Part shown: positions 35,704 through 45,749 of the stretch, piece after piece
Position numbering within the stretch: the stretch's first letter is position 1
Layout: every line of letters begins with the position of its first letter
NCBI GenBank assembly: GCA_032988165.1
Contig: JANTQF010000023.1
Location: 1-64,000 of the forward strand
Source: Emmonsiellopsis sp. PD_33
Taxonomy: Eukaryota; Ascomycota; Eurotiomycetes; Onygenales; Ajellomycetaceae
Direction of reading: 5' to 3'
DNA: 64,000 nucleotides
Position numbers and translations under genes: made by a program
The notes under the pieces: generated by a model
What the model was told of the DNA's origin: nothing
Seen by the model: the letters and a program-made list of their open reading frames with translations, nothing else
Database searches by the model: none

Positions 35704-35719
35704 TGCACTGAACACGGCC
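35704..35719 (-). repeat. Right terminal inverted repeat of the Harbinger element
   Basis: Reverse complement of the left end with one mismatch. It is followed by TGA, where the left flank has TAA. Confidence 0.8.
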
Positions 35720-36068
35720 TGAAATGTGCCCACTGGTTTGTCGCCGAATCGCAATCGAAACATCGGAAAATTGCTGTCTTCCACAAAGTAGTTTGTACTA
35801 CTGACGGTGTCTCCACTGCTCAACCTTTGAGCAATCCGACATGCTCCTGGCTGTCACTAGCTTGACCTAGTCGTTTGATGCTCTCTTGACCAGAGTGTGG
35901 GCTTGCGAGTCGCAGAGCGGTAAGTTGATAGCTTGATAAAGGCGCTGGGTCGCGTCAGCACAAATGCCATTCCTTTCCCCAACCTCTTGTTTCGCTCTTC
36001 CCCATTCACTCTCTTCTCATTCTTCCTATGCTGCGTGTACTTCTTTGTAGTCGCTGTCAACTGGGAAT
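35720..36068. promoter_or_regulatory. Short upstream region of the permease gene
   Basis: Only about 350 bases separate the transposon end from the permease start codon, so the promoter is either contained here or extends into the inserted element. CpG content returns to normal at the element boundary. A CT-rich leader lies just before the start. No clear TATA box is visible. Confidence 0.5.
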
Positions 36069-38264
36069 ATGGCCCTAATCCCGAGTCCACAGCCTTCCAG
36101 TCCAGGGACAAGTGATAAGAAACCTCCCGTCAACGCGGGCACTGGACCTTCTCCATCTTCCATGGCTACGATACAAGATGACGATGAAAGGCTACTGGCG
36201 CGAATAGGGTACAAACAAGTACGTATGAAGACGTCCTTTTATCTTGGAAATTAACCTCGCTTCATGATGATTTATTTAACCACCATTGCCAGGAATTGCG
36301 GCGCGAATTTTCAAAATGGTCTACGGTGTCCTATGCAATCTCCATTCTTGGAGTCCTTGGATCTGTTCCAGCGACATTCGGCCCGCCGCTGGCTGCTGGA
36401 GGCCCTGCAACCGCGGTGTGGTGCTGGTTTATCGGATCTTTTATGGCAATGTGTATTGCTAGTTCCGTTGCTGAGCTCGTATCAGCTTATCCTACCGCGG
36501 GCGGAATGTATTTTGTGACGAAACATGTAGTCCCTCCCAATCAAGTTGCCATTTTCTCTTGGATCCAAGGCTGGTGCAACTTGCTTGGACAGACTGCTGG
36601 TGTATCCAGCGTCGCATATACCGTGAGCCAGATGCTTTTGGCTTGTGCAAGCATGAATTCTTCTCTAAAAGGCGAGGGGTATTCATATTCACCGTAAGAA
36701 CTTTCGATCATCCTTTCTTGCTTTTCTTTCCGCAAAATACTATATGGATCGACCCTTCTTCCATGGGCATTCCTGGTGATTCATCACCTTATTTGCGTAT
36801 TTTGCTAACTATCTACTTCAGAACTGCGCTTCAGACAGTGCTCCTAGCCATTGCACTACTATGTGTTATGGGTATCATTTGTTCTTTGACGACAAAAAGT
36901 TTACACAGAATCGTTCTATGGTTTGCTCCAATTAATAGTATGTTCCCCCGAATCCAGATCCTTTTGTTGTTGTCATTCCTCTAATTAAATCAATAGTCCT
37001 CGCCTCAATCGGCATCTGTGCTGCTCTTCTCATTCTTACACCCGATAAGCAATCTCCGACATGGGTATTTACCCATGTGACCGATGGCTCTGGATGGCAA
37101 TCAAAGGGATTTTCCTTTCTTCTAGGGTTCATTTCTGTCGCTTGGACGATGACCGATTATGATGGAACAACCCAGTAAGTGGCTTCCATAGACTTCCCTC
37201 TTCATTCCTATTACCCCTCGCTAAGGCCACCGAAATTTAGTATGTCTGAAGAAACCCATGATGCTGCCATTCGTGGACCCGTTGCCATCCAAGCAGCAAT
37301 CTTAGTATCAGGAGTGTTTGGATGGATGCTCACCGTCACCATGTGCTTCTGTTTGACAGACTTGGATAAAATATTAGCCTCCCCAACGGGCCTGCCGGCC
37401 GCGCAGATATTTCTCAACGCTGGCGGAAGAACTGGCGGAACGATAATGTTCTCATTTGCTATTCTTGTTCAATTTTTCACCGGATGCTCTGCCATGCTTG
37501 CAGATACGAGAATGGCATATGCTTTCGCCCGCGACGACGCACTTCCCTTCTCAAAGTATGAAACACCCAACCTTATTCATTCATATATACCCTCTGCGAT
37601 ATCCGTCTAATTCGAAATAGGTTTTTTTCACGTGTCAACCCTTACACATTGACCCCTGTCAATGCAGTGTGGTTCGTGGTCTTCTTTAGCATATGCCTTA
37701 ATTGCATTGCTATCGGATCTACGGAGACAGCTACGGCTATATTCAACATCACCGCACCGGCGCTTGATCTGTCCTATGTCGCCGTTATCTTAGCTCACCA
37801 AATATACAAAAACAAAGTGCGGTTCATCGAAGGACCATTCACGCTTGGAAAATGGGGAACACCGTTAAATTACATTGCCATTGTTTGGGTCCTGTTTATC
37901 AGCGTGATCCTTTTCTTCCCTCCAACGAGACCGATAACGCCGCAGAATATGTAAGTTCATACCCCGGAAGCGAAGTGACTACAATGCTAATATTTTTGTA
38001 GGAATTATGCCATATGCGTTGCTGGGTTTATAGCTCTATTCTCTCTTTCGTGGTGGTGGTTATCTGCCAGGAGGTACGTGAATATATGACGCTTTCTAAT
38101 TGCAGATTTGACTGCTTTCTTCGGTTATGTAAACGTCACCTATTAATATCTAACCTGCCATGTACAGAAAATATACTGGCCCACGTACAAAAGACATGTT
38201 AGAGGAAGTCGACACGGAGGATTTAGATGCTCCGTACGGAACTATGGATTCGTTCGAGGCCTAA
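36069..38264 (+). CDS. Amino acid/GABA-type permease (APC superfamily)
   Basis: A plasma- or vacuolar-membrane transporter of the fungal GABA/choline/polyamine permease group (Uga4/Hnm1-like, PF13520). Eight exons (36069-36218, 36293-36693, 36822-36937, 36997-37174, 37241-37555, 37621-37950, 38002-38073, 38168-38264) give 552 residues, the usual size. After a hydrophilic N terminus come about twelve hydrophobic segments. Family features include SYAISILGVLGSVPATFG at the first helix, SAYPTAGGMYF, DYDGTTHMSEE with AAIRGP after helix 6, and RMAYAFARDDALPFS. The seven introns are 51-128 nt with consensus GT-AG ends. The second intron (128 nt) is the longest and least certain. The substrate cannot be told from sequence. 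It is convergent with the methyltransferase gene, and a Harbinger element abuts its promoter. Confidence 0.9.
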
Positions 38265-39094
38265 GGCATATTTCCCGTCCGGCTCCCTTCCAACACGAAT
38301 GACCTCAGATTCGACATCAATTTACAGGAGTTAACCCATGGGTATGATTCTATTTCCCCAATCCTAATGTCCAGCTCTACGAGTCGGATTCCATCAGGCG
38401 GTTCCCACAAATTTTATCCGATATCCTGGTCAAAATACCTGGGGGAGCTTTTTGTTATTCCCTCGTGTTTCTAGAAAGAGACTTAGAGCACGGAGTATTC
38501 ACGGAGTTATAGAGGAGTTTTATATGCTGGATTTCTTTCACACTTTTATCAACGGGTGGTATGTTTTGCGGAGTCTGCGATGTTTCCAAGCAAAGATTCC
38601 TGACCCATTTACCTACGGATTATGTTATTCCTTTTATGTTAACTGTGAATAGACTAGAATACGTTATTTAATGTAACGGCACGTGGCCGACTGAATTTTG
38701 CTGTTAATATCACCTCTGGAGCGACGAGTTGTTCTGGAAAGTCTTTGCGAGAGGTTGGGGCCAGAGAACAGAACTCTCTCTTTTGATATGATACGACCCC
38801 GAACAGAATCTAGCTAAGGTCCTTTCGGATCCTCATCACTATATTTAATCATTTACCCCTTTCGTTATGCTCCAGAAAATACACAGGGATGTCATCCATA
38901 CACCCCGTATGAATGACCACCAGCGGTATCGAAACCAGACGACCAGCTAACATTATATCCAACTAGGAAATAGGGCTTCACGATTCAAACAGAAAATGCA
39001 CCGTTTTGCCAACAAGGCGCACCGAGAAAGCGATAAGGGGAGAAAAAAAATGAAAAGACTAATATCGATGCCCTCTCACTGATAGCTTTACCCC
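38265..39094. other. Convergent 3' intergenic region
   Basis: This lies between the stops of the plus-strand permease and the minus-strand methyltransferase. It should hold both 3' untranslated regions and polyadenylation sites. No coding sequence is supported. Confidence 0.55.
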
Positions 39095-40830
39095 CTACTC
39101 GGGTTTCTTCGCATACATAAAATGCATTTTCCCATACGCATGGATCGATGGATTCTTGAGATCGCTCCTGACACCCTCAAGCAGATGATCGACTTCTTTT
39201 TTCTCCCATTTCAAGACGCGGGTAAACAGGGCAAGGGTATATGGTTCCAAGACCTGCATAGCGTGGAACTGTTCGTACCGGCCAAGTTCCTTCAGTTTTT
39301 TGTCCTTTGGCCAGGGCGCGATCGGGACCTACAAGTTGCCAATCAGGTCGATGAACTTCTTCTTTTTTTTTCACTCTTCTTTTTCTCCTAGAGCGCAAGA
39401 AATCCATGCAGGATAAGGAGAAGATAAACCCGATCCATTTTCCTGGATATGAGAAAACATGCATACCTTGTACACATCATCCTTAACACCCACAAATCCC
39501 GCCTTTTCCATCTTTGCCTGCCAGGTCGCCTCCACATCCAGCGGTTTTCCGAACTTATTGCTGGCGTCGACCAACAGGTTAATCCAGCGCACCGCATTCT
39601 GCATCTTGTCCAGCGTGCCATCGTCGGAGAAGAAATCTGCTGCGAAACTTTGCATCTCGAGATATCCTCCCGGTTTTAGGTGTTTGAATGCTTGAGCAAA
39701 GAGCCGGTCATAGTCTTTGATCGAACCGGCCATGTCGCGGCTATGGATGTAGTCGAACGCCTCGGAGGGTTTATAAGACCATGTCTCCTCAACGTCGTCA
39801 ATCTCGAACGAGCAATTTGGTGGAGCCCTAGAAAATCTTCGCGTAAGCCAGTGGTGCTAAACCAATAAAGGAAGCATAACGTGTGCGTGCATGTGTGCGT
39901 ATCATACCATCCCGGCTGAATGGGGCTCAAATCAGACCCTGTGTGTGATTGAATTAATGGTAAGTTTCCTCATGGGCTAGAATGCACCATTACGCACCGA
40001 TTATCTGTGTTTCAGGATACTCGCTGGATCCAGAAGTTAGCGAGATCAATCAGAACGGATTTATAAACCGGGAGCTGTATTGAACTGACTCCGCAAAATC
40101 AATTGCCCAGATCCCAGTGCCCGTTCCGAAATCAAGCACACGCTTCGGGTTCTTTATAGGCGCACGGTAAAGGCCTCCATCAAGGACCATGCGATACAAG
40201 TGGTGCTCCTAGTCCAGGGTTCAGCCGCGGGGGTTCTATCAATCATTATTCACCTTTTTCGTTCTTACCACGTCCATACGATTTTGTTCCGCTTCGTCAT
40301 TGGGCTAACAATAAGGCTTAGTGAATCATCTTCTCTCTAGGGCAGTGTAAGTGACATACCAGAATATATTCGCCGTCACGGAATGCCTGATATCGACGTC
40401 CATTCTGCAGCAAAATGTTCATATTTAGTCGAGGGGCTTCTCTACTTAGCCGGATGGGTATCTTCACACCTCATATCTAGAAGGACATTAGTCTCAACTC
40501 TTGATAGGTCATCACGACCATTGGAATATTGACGGGTTTTTGGGCGGACTGACTTATAGTTTAGAACACTGGACCCCAGGGATGTGGCATATGTGGAACT
40601 CTCCACCCTATCGAGGTATATGCATGAGTACTCCGACCAAACAGTAGGAAAATATCCAAATGAGCAATCCCAAAGAAAGAGTTTGCTCACGAATCACCGT
40701 ATGCAGCTTCGGAATCGGGAATAGCATCCTATCTCTCTCATCAGCAACAACTCCAAGTTCGCTCGCAAACAAAAAACCCTACATCAACTTCTATACGAGC
40801 ATGAGGGTCTGGACTAGCGCTTGTCGCCAT
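39095..40830 (-). CDS. LaeA-like SAM-dependent methyltransferase
   Basis: A class I methyltransferase of the LaeA-like/TAM family, common in fungal secondary metabolism. Ten exons on the minus strand (40830-40783, 40728-40691, 40607-40554, 40441-40360, 40304-40269, 40208-40090, 40023-39998, 39938-39908, 39827-39467, 39328-39095) give 342 residues, the family's usual length. SAM-binding motif I is VLDFGTGTG (110-118), followed by IDFADEYPE, GSDLSPIQPGW and PPNCSFEIDD, then DYIHSRDMAGSI and LKPGGYLEMQ. Exons 7 and 8 are micro-exons of 26 and 31 nt, each confirmed by restoring a conserved block. Two introns begin GTCAGT. Intron 3 is the weakest call: the chosen acceptor keeps frame but adds about a dozen residues not usual before NGRRYQAF. 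The alternative is a damaged junction, making this a recent pseudogene. Substrate unknown. Confidence 0.8.
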
Positions 40831-43800
40831 ATTTTTTGTGCGATTAGGCCGAATCTAGTTTGTGAAGTATTCGCAAAAAGTGCAGAAATGTCGAAAATGT
40901 ATGGGAGGGGTTGGTTCTGTACCAGGCAAAGGAAAGCAAATGGAATATATACCATCGGCCACCCCCCATATGAATAAAACCAGCCGTGGCACACCAATGA
41001 CCACACACCTGATCCCCCATTGGCCCACCTCAATGTCATCTCGTACAATAATCTCATGCGCCAATGACGTACAAGACATATACCAACTCATATGTTCCAA
41101 TTTCCACTTTGGGATTTCTGTTTGGATGGCGGCGCTGAATAACTACATCGGACCACGAGCCATGACGTACGGGGATAATTCCAATAATCTCCGTGTCAAA
41201 CACTCTGTTCACAGCGCGGAATATGCAGCATGTATGCAATGGAGGACTTCCCGCACCCGTACCAAAGCTCAACCGATAGAGCTCTGCGGCTTTGGTCCAT
41301 AAGGAGATAGATGGCTTTGGAGCCTCAAAAATCAATTGAAAAATATGCAAGGAAAGTTTCAGAAACCTATCCTGATCAACCTCATCCATCGAGTTCCGAG
41401 ATGCGCCGGCGAACCGTAAAAGCCTGCCAAAAAAGAGACCAGCCCGTTCTGGAGAAGCAGGGACTCACAACTTCACATACGTGGTGTCCTGCATGCAAAG
41501 GAACGAGGGACGCTGGTGTCAGTTGAAGGATTGGAAGATCCCCGCACTTGTCTTAGAGTCAAGAGACGAGATTGATCCCAAAGCCATGTGGCTGTAAGTT
41601 CAACCGTTGCCATCAGCGTTATTGAGGACCGAATCGGGATATCTATAGCGCTATGATCCTGTCATATTATTTGTTCGTTAAGAACCCGATCTTCCCACCT
41701 TGTCCCGGCATTGCATGGATGGATATCAGCATTGAGAGACCGCAATTTTCTCCGCATTGCTTGGTATTGAAAGGGTTCCTTGAACTTGATACGGCCTCCT
41801 GATCCTTAAATAAGGGAGGGGAAAAAAAGAAAACACTCATTGAGCTCGAGGAATGTGTCTAAATGTTGTCGTCAGTCTCGTCTGGTTTCAAATCCTCTTG
41901 GATGACAATGGAGAAATCAATACAAACTTCAACAGAGGTATTAATTCTTCATCGAATTTTTTTTGAGGCACCTCAATAGGACAGTCTCCCAAGCAGTTGT
42001 GGTGCCCGAGATAAATAACAGGAATACTACTCTGTAGAGCAATCAGCTCCAGTTAAAACTTAGACCATCCATGCTGGAGAGAGATGCGGTCTGATGCTTC
42101 CAATTTTGACCAGTTGCCAGATTGTTCCGGTCATAGCGGCTATGTTCAGCCCGTCCAGCTTGTTCGGTAGAAGTGGACCCAGAAGAAACCAGATTCTGGA
42201 GAGCGAACGCATCAATTGGAGCTCACAGACTCCGTGCTCTTAAACATGCACTGGATAAGCGGAAGAACAGGCCGCGCGGAACTCCCATTTTGAAGCTTTG
42301 GGGAGAGACGAAGCCATGCCAACGGTGTTTATATACTTGACCGGAAAGAAACTGTCAAGCACAAAGGGCTTGGGCCTCGAGAGGCTCTGATACTAGTTAT
42401 CAAGGAACAAATACTAATATTTCCGAACGCGTGGTCCCCGAAATTCGCACATTATGCCGTACGATGCATGGCTGATTTAATTAGTTATTTACGGCAGAAG
42501 TCGTGTTCGTTATTTGCCTCCGGGCAATATTCTGCGTTGGCTTCACCGGCTGGTGATAAGACACCTGTCCGAAGGCAATTCTTCCTTTGTGCGCCGGTAG
42601 GCGTATGGAAAGTGGCAACTTCCTCCTCAGCATCAGCGAGAGCGGTTGATACTTCATAGGAAGCGGTGAGGTTTGCAATATTTGCAATTCCTGTGTTCTG
42701 GAGCGCAGGGATCCGTGCCTATTAAGGCTTGCACAAACGCTGTCTCCTCAGCCTGATGCGGATATCTATGTTGTCCGCGGTGGCTCGGAGGAAGATTTGA
42801 GTAGTGAGGCCATTACGACCTTTGACAGAGCGGTATTTCTTATGTTAAGTATCTTGATGATGCCAAATTAATTACCATGCCCCCAATTCGGACATAGAGT
42901 AGTATCAAAGCCCGATGTTTTCATCTTGATAAGCACACAAATCAGGGCAAGACGAGCATTGCTGAGAGTCAGTCCATTGACTCGGCCCAGTAATACTACC
43001 CCGCCTACATGGACACTCGAGCCCATCAGTTTGGAATATCAGTGGGGTTGGCCTGGAGTCTTCCGCCTCCGAGGATAGTACTGCAGGTTTGGGACGCACC
43101 AGTTGAGAGACAACAGGTTTGTGCGTGTGATACCTTCTGACCATTCTCAGGTATCAGCGCTCCGTACGGAGTAGTGCTAGTAGTATTGCTAACCGGCTGG
43201 ATGACGATAAACAGCGTTGAGGTTTATGAATAATCGGGCCCTAAAATAATATATATATACTTGCACCGTACGTACAGGCCCGGGGGTTGCACGCTATCTG
43301 TCGTCGCTGTCGACGTGGAGTCTCACGCGGCATATATGACTTCAAGTTGGTTATCAGGGTCTGAACGAGGCGAACAGAGGTAGCGGCATAATGAGATCCA
43401 GCTGCATGTCTCATTGGATTGTGCAACCTCTTGTTCAGGGACAACAGCGTCGGAAATAAATGGCTGGGGAATAAACCCCGAAACAGAGCTTTTCTCTCGA
43501 GAGTTTCATCAACACCGAGTCTTTAAAAAAAAGAAAAGGAAAGGAAGGGGGGGGAAACGAAAATCGGAGAGAACGATATTGGCGAACTAAATTCAAACAA
43601 TGGCTCCAAACCAAGGTTTTCTATATAGGTTAACCTTAAATAGCCGCAAAGGCGGCCTTTGACGGGAACAAAAAGGGGTGGCTTTTGTTGCAGAAGCGGG
43701 GACAAGGCTGCAGAACTAAATAACTATCACAAAGAGAACTCAACAAAGACTGCGGGCACAACAAACGGAAGTAACATAACAGAGAATCATTCAGGAATAG

Positions 43801-44146
43801 TTACATGAGTTAAGTAGTTACTAATGAAACAAAATGGTCTGAAGGAAAGTGAAAAAGGTCCATCAAACAACTCGAACTCTATGGCTCCACTGGTAGTTAA
43901 ATGCTGTCATAAAATTGTTGGTCAAAAAAATACATGGAAAAACGACAAACCTGCTTGCTAATGAAAGCAACTAGATAAGTTAGATAGACACACCTTTATA
44001 CATTCTGAAAAACAAGTATCCCAAGAATCACGAAAGAAAATCTGAAACGAAAAGCCAACATGTTAGCCTTGGGATGCATGTATCAGACTACTGCACACAC
44101 CAAAAGCTCCCCAACATCAACACCATCCAAGATTGAAACCATAACT
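40831..44146. other. Intergenic region with decayed coding traces
   Basis: Past the methyltransferase promoter, plus-strand fragments read coding-like but do not join into a gene. One runs from about 41170 to 41594 in a single frame, broken by three stops and ending ALVLESRDEIDPKAMWL. Another at about 42140-42340 contains ETRFWRANASIGAHRLRALK and ends in a CQRC pair. A third at about 42660-42870 has CNICNSC. They may be exons of one decayed Cys-rich gene of a family I do not recognise. From 43.2 to 44.1 kb nothing is seen. Confidence 0.4.
41170..41594 (+). pseudogene. Degenerate unrecognised coding fragment
   Basis: The frame reading ...ISVSNTLFTARNMQ, then KEIDGFGASKIN, KSLPKKRPARSGEAG, FTYVVSCMQRNEGRW and LKDWKIPALVLESRDEIDPK runs through three in-frame stops (TAG, TGA, TGA). 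Each stop is one transition away from a sense codon. The family is not recognised. It may be a decayed gene, or a gene whose introns I could not place. Confidence 0.3.
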
Positions 44147-45042
44147 CTATCCTATAAAACCAACAATCCAGATAGGCAATATACTCGGCCGTTCTTTAGT
44201 CCAACCAATCTCCTCGAGGGTCTTTTTAGTGTACTCCTTCATCATAGGCTGACTACCCATGCCCTCCCCAATCCAATACTCCGGCCCCTTTTGCCACATC
44301 CCATTGCCGAGCTCAAAGACTTCAATGACAGCCGCGTTGGTTCTCGGTTGGCCACCTGGAAGGTAGAAGTTGGCTAACACATTGATAAAGTCCGCCAAGG
44401 CAAGACATGTTGGGACCTTGAATTCGCGGAAGCGTAACTGAATGCCGGGCGTTTCCCAAGGGCCGCGGTGGGCAAGGATATGGCGGACAACAGTGAGGCT
44501 CGAAGGGAAGAGAAAAGCCTGGCCGCCTGGTAAGGTCAACGATTCATCGGTGCCCGGGATAAGAGCGCCGGGCGGGACATCATAACCATCATCGTCATTA
44601 TTGGGTGCCCCTCCGAGGAGAGTAAGCGCGCCTGTTGCTCCATTTAAGGGCTGGGGTTCGGCTACACATCCACCTCCACGTCCATCTTGAAATATATTAA
44701 AAACTGGGGTTGCGCGGATGTGTTAGGAGCGAGGAGGGAAAATGGAGATAGGTAGAACACGGACTAAAAGTTCGTACCTTGTTGGTTGGCAAAGGGTGCT
44801 GCGTGGAAATTCTGCTGTGCTTGGAACTGCTGTGTTTGGATGGCATTGCCTGGAGGTCCTTGGGGGGGTAAAAATATTGGGGCGGGGAGCCCGTTTCCAA
44901 ATGCTTGGGGGAGGAATATGGGTGCTGCGGGCTGTGGTGCGGCGGGCGGGCCTCCGGCGTTCAACCCAAGCTGGATTCCAGCCATGTTTGGGAGTGGGAA
45001 TGGAGGTTCTCCATCCGTCGTTATGTAGTGGACCTGCGCCAT
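44147..45042 (-). CDS. Unrecognised protein with Pro/Gln-rich N terminus
   Basis: I do not recognise the family. Two exons (45042-44778 and 44685-44147) give 267 residues. The 92-nt intron starts GTACGA, has a CTAAC branch site and ends CAAG. The N-terminal 90 residues are low complexity, rich in Pro, Ala and Gln (PPAAPQPAAPIF, IQTQQFQAQQNF). After the intron there is a Gly/Asp-rich linker (APNNDDDGYDVPPGA), then an apparently folded region of about 130 residues with LFPSSLTVVRHILAHRG, ALADFINVLANFYLPGG and EYWIGEGMGSQPMMKEYT. There is no signal peptide or membrane segment. The C-terminal end is less certain because a further intron near the stop cannot be excluded. It is probably cytosolic or nuclear; function unknown. 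Confidence 0.75.
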
Positions 45043-45749
45043 TATATAGTGAACACGGGGAGTTGATGTGCGTGAGCTATCTCAAGGTAGTGTAAGGGTC
45101 GAGGTGGGTTGTCTTGCAGCAGCCGATGAAAGCACAAAATATGTACCTGTAATAGTGCACGTCAAGCGCCCAAAAAAGACGACAAGAGGAATGATCAGAT
45201 ACAAAAACTGCCGTGGCACTGAGATGAATCAAAATTCCTGAATGCGGATCGATTAGTTATGACCTGGAGCCATAGATAAGTATGTTGGAATACAGCAGAA
45301 TATGGGAAAGGAAAGCCCATATATATTGGCATTCACAAGGAATCGCGCCTCGAATTATGCAAACTCATAGCCAACTTTAGAATAATCAAGGTAAGCAATA
45401 AGAAGAATACGATCAGTGGATCTCTTCGCGCTCATAATAGCCAAACAGTAACTAGGGAAATCCTTTATCCTCGTCGAAGAACCGTATCAAAAAAACCAAA
45501 ATGCCCAAACCTGATACAAGAAAGAAATCTCTTTGTCCAAAAGAGTGAGATGAAAAAAATTGTTTGTTGGGCAGTTAAATGACAATTTAACAAAGGAACA
45601 TATAATAAAACACTTTGTGAACGGATACATTGAATGCCAAATCCTGCGTAGAACTCTATCAGCATTTTTATTCAGACATCAAGGGCAATGTTAACGAACA
45701 AGATAAAGTCGGCGCCTTGTCATAAACACCTATATGTTCCACAAAATCA
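45043..45749. other. Intergenic region between the unknown gene and cft2
   Basis: It holds the promoter and leader of the Pro/Gln-rich gene and the 3' region of cft2. It is AT-rich without a supported reading frame. Confidence 0.5.

Larger units (their letters stand above)
32139..35719. mobile_element. Decayed PIF/Harbinger DNA transposon
   Basis: A 3581-bp element bounded by 16-bp terminal inverted repeats: GGCTGTGTTCAGTGCA at 32139-32154, and its complement at 35704-35719 with one C/T difference. The flanking triplets are TAA on the left and TGA on the right, a plausible decayed copy of the 3-bp target duplication typical of Harbinger. It has the two-gene layout known for the superfamily: a Myb/SANT-like DNA-binding ORF (plus) and a DDE nuclease ORF (minus), here convergent. 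Both carry many in-frame stops and CpG is almost absent, so the copy is inactive. The right end lies 350 bases upstream of the permease start. Confidence 0.85.
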
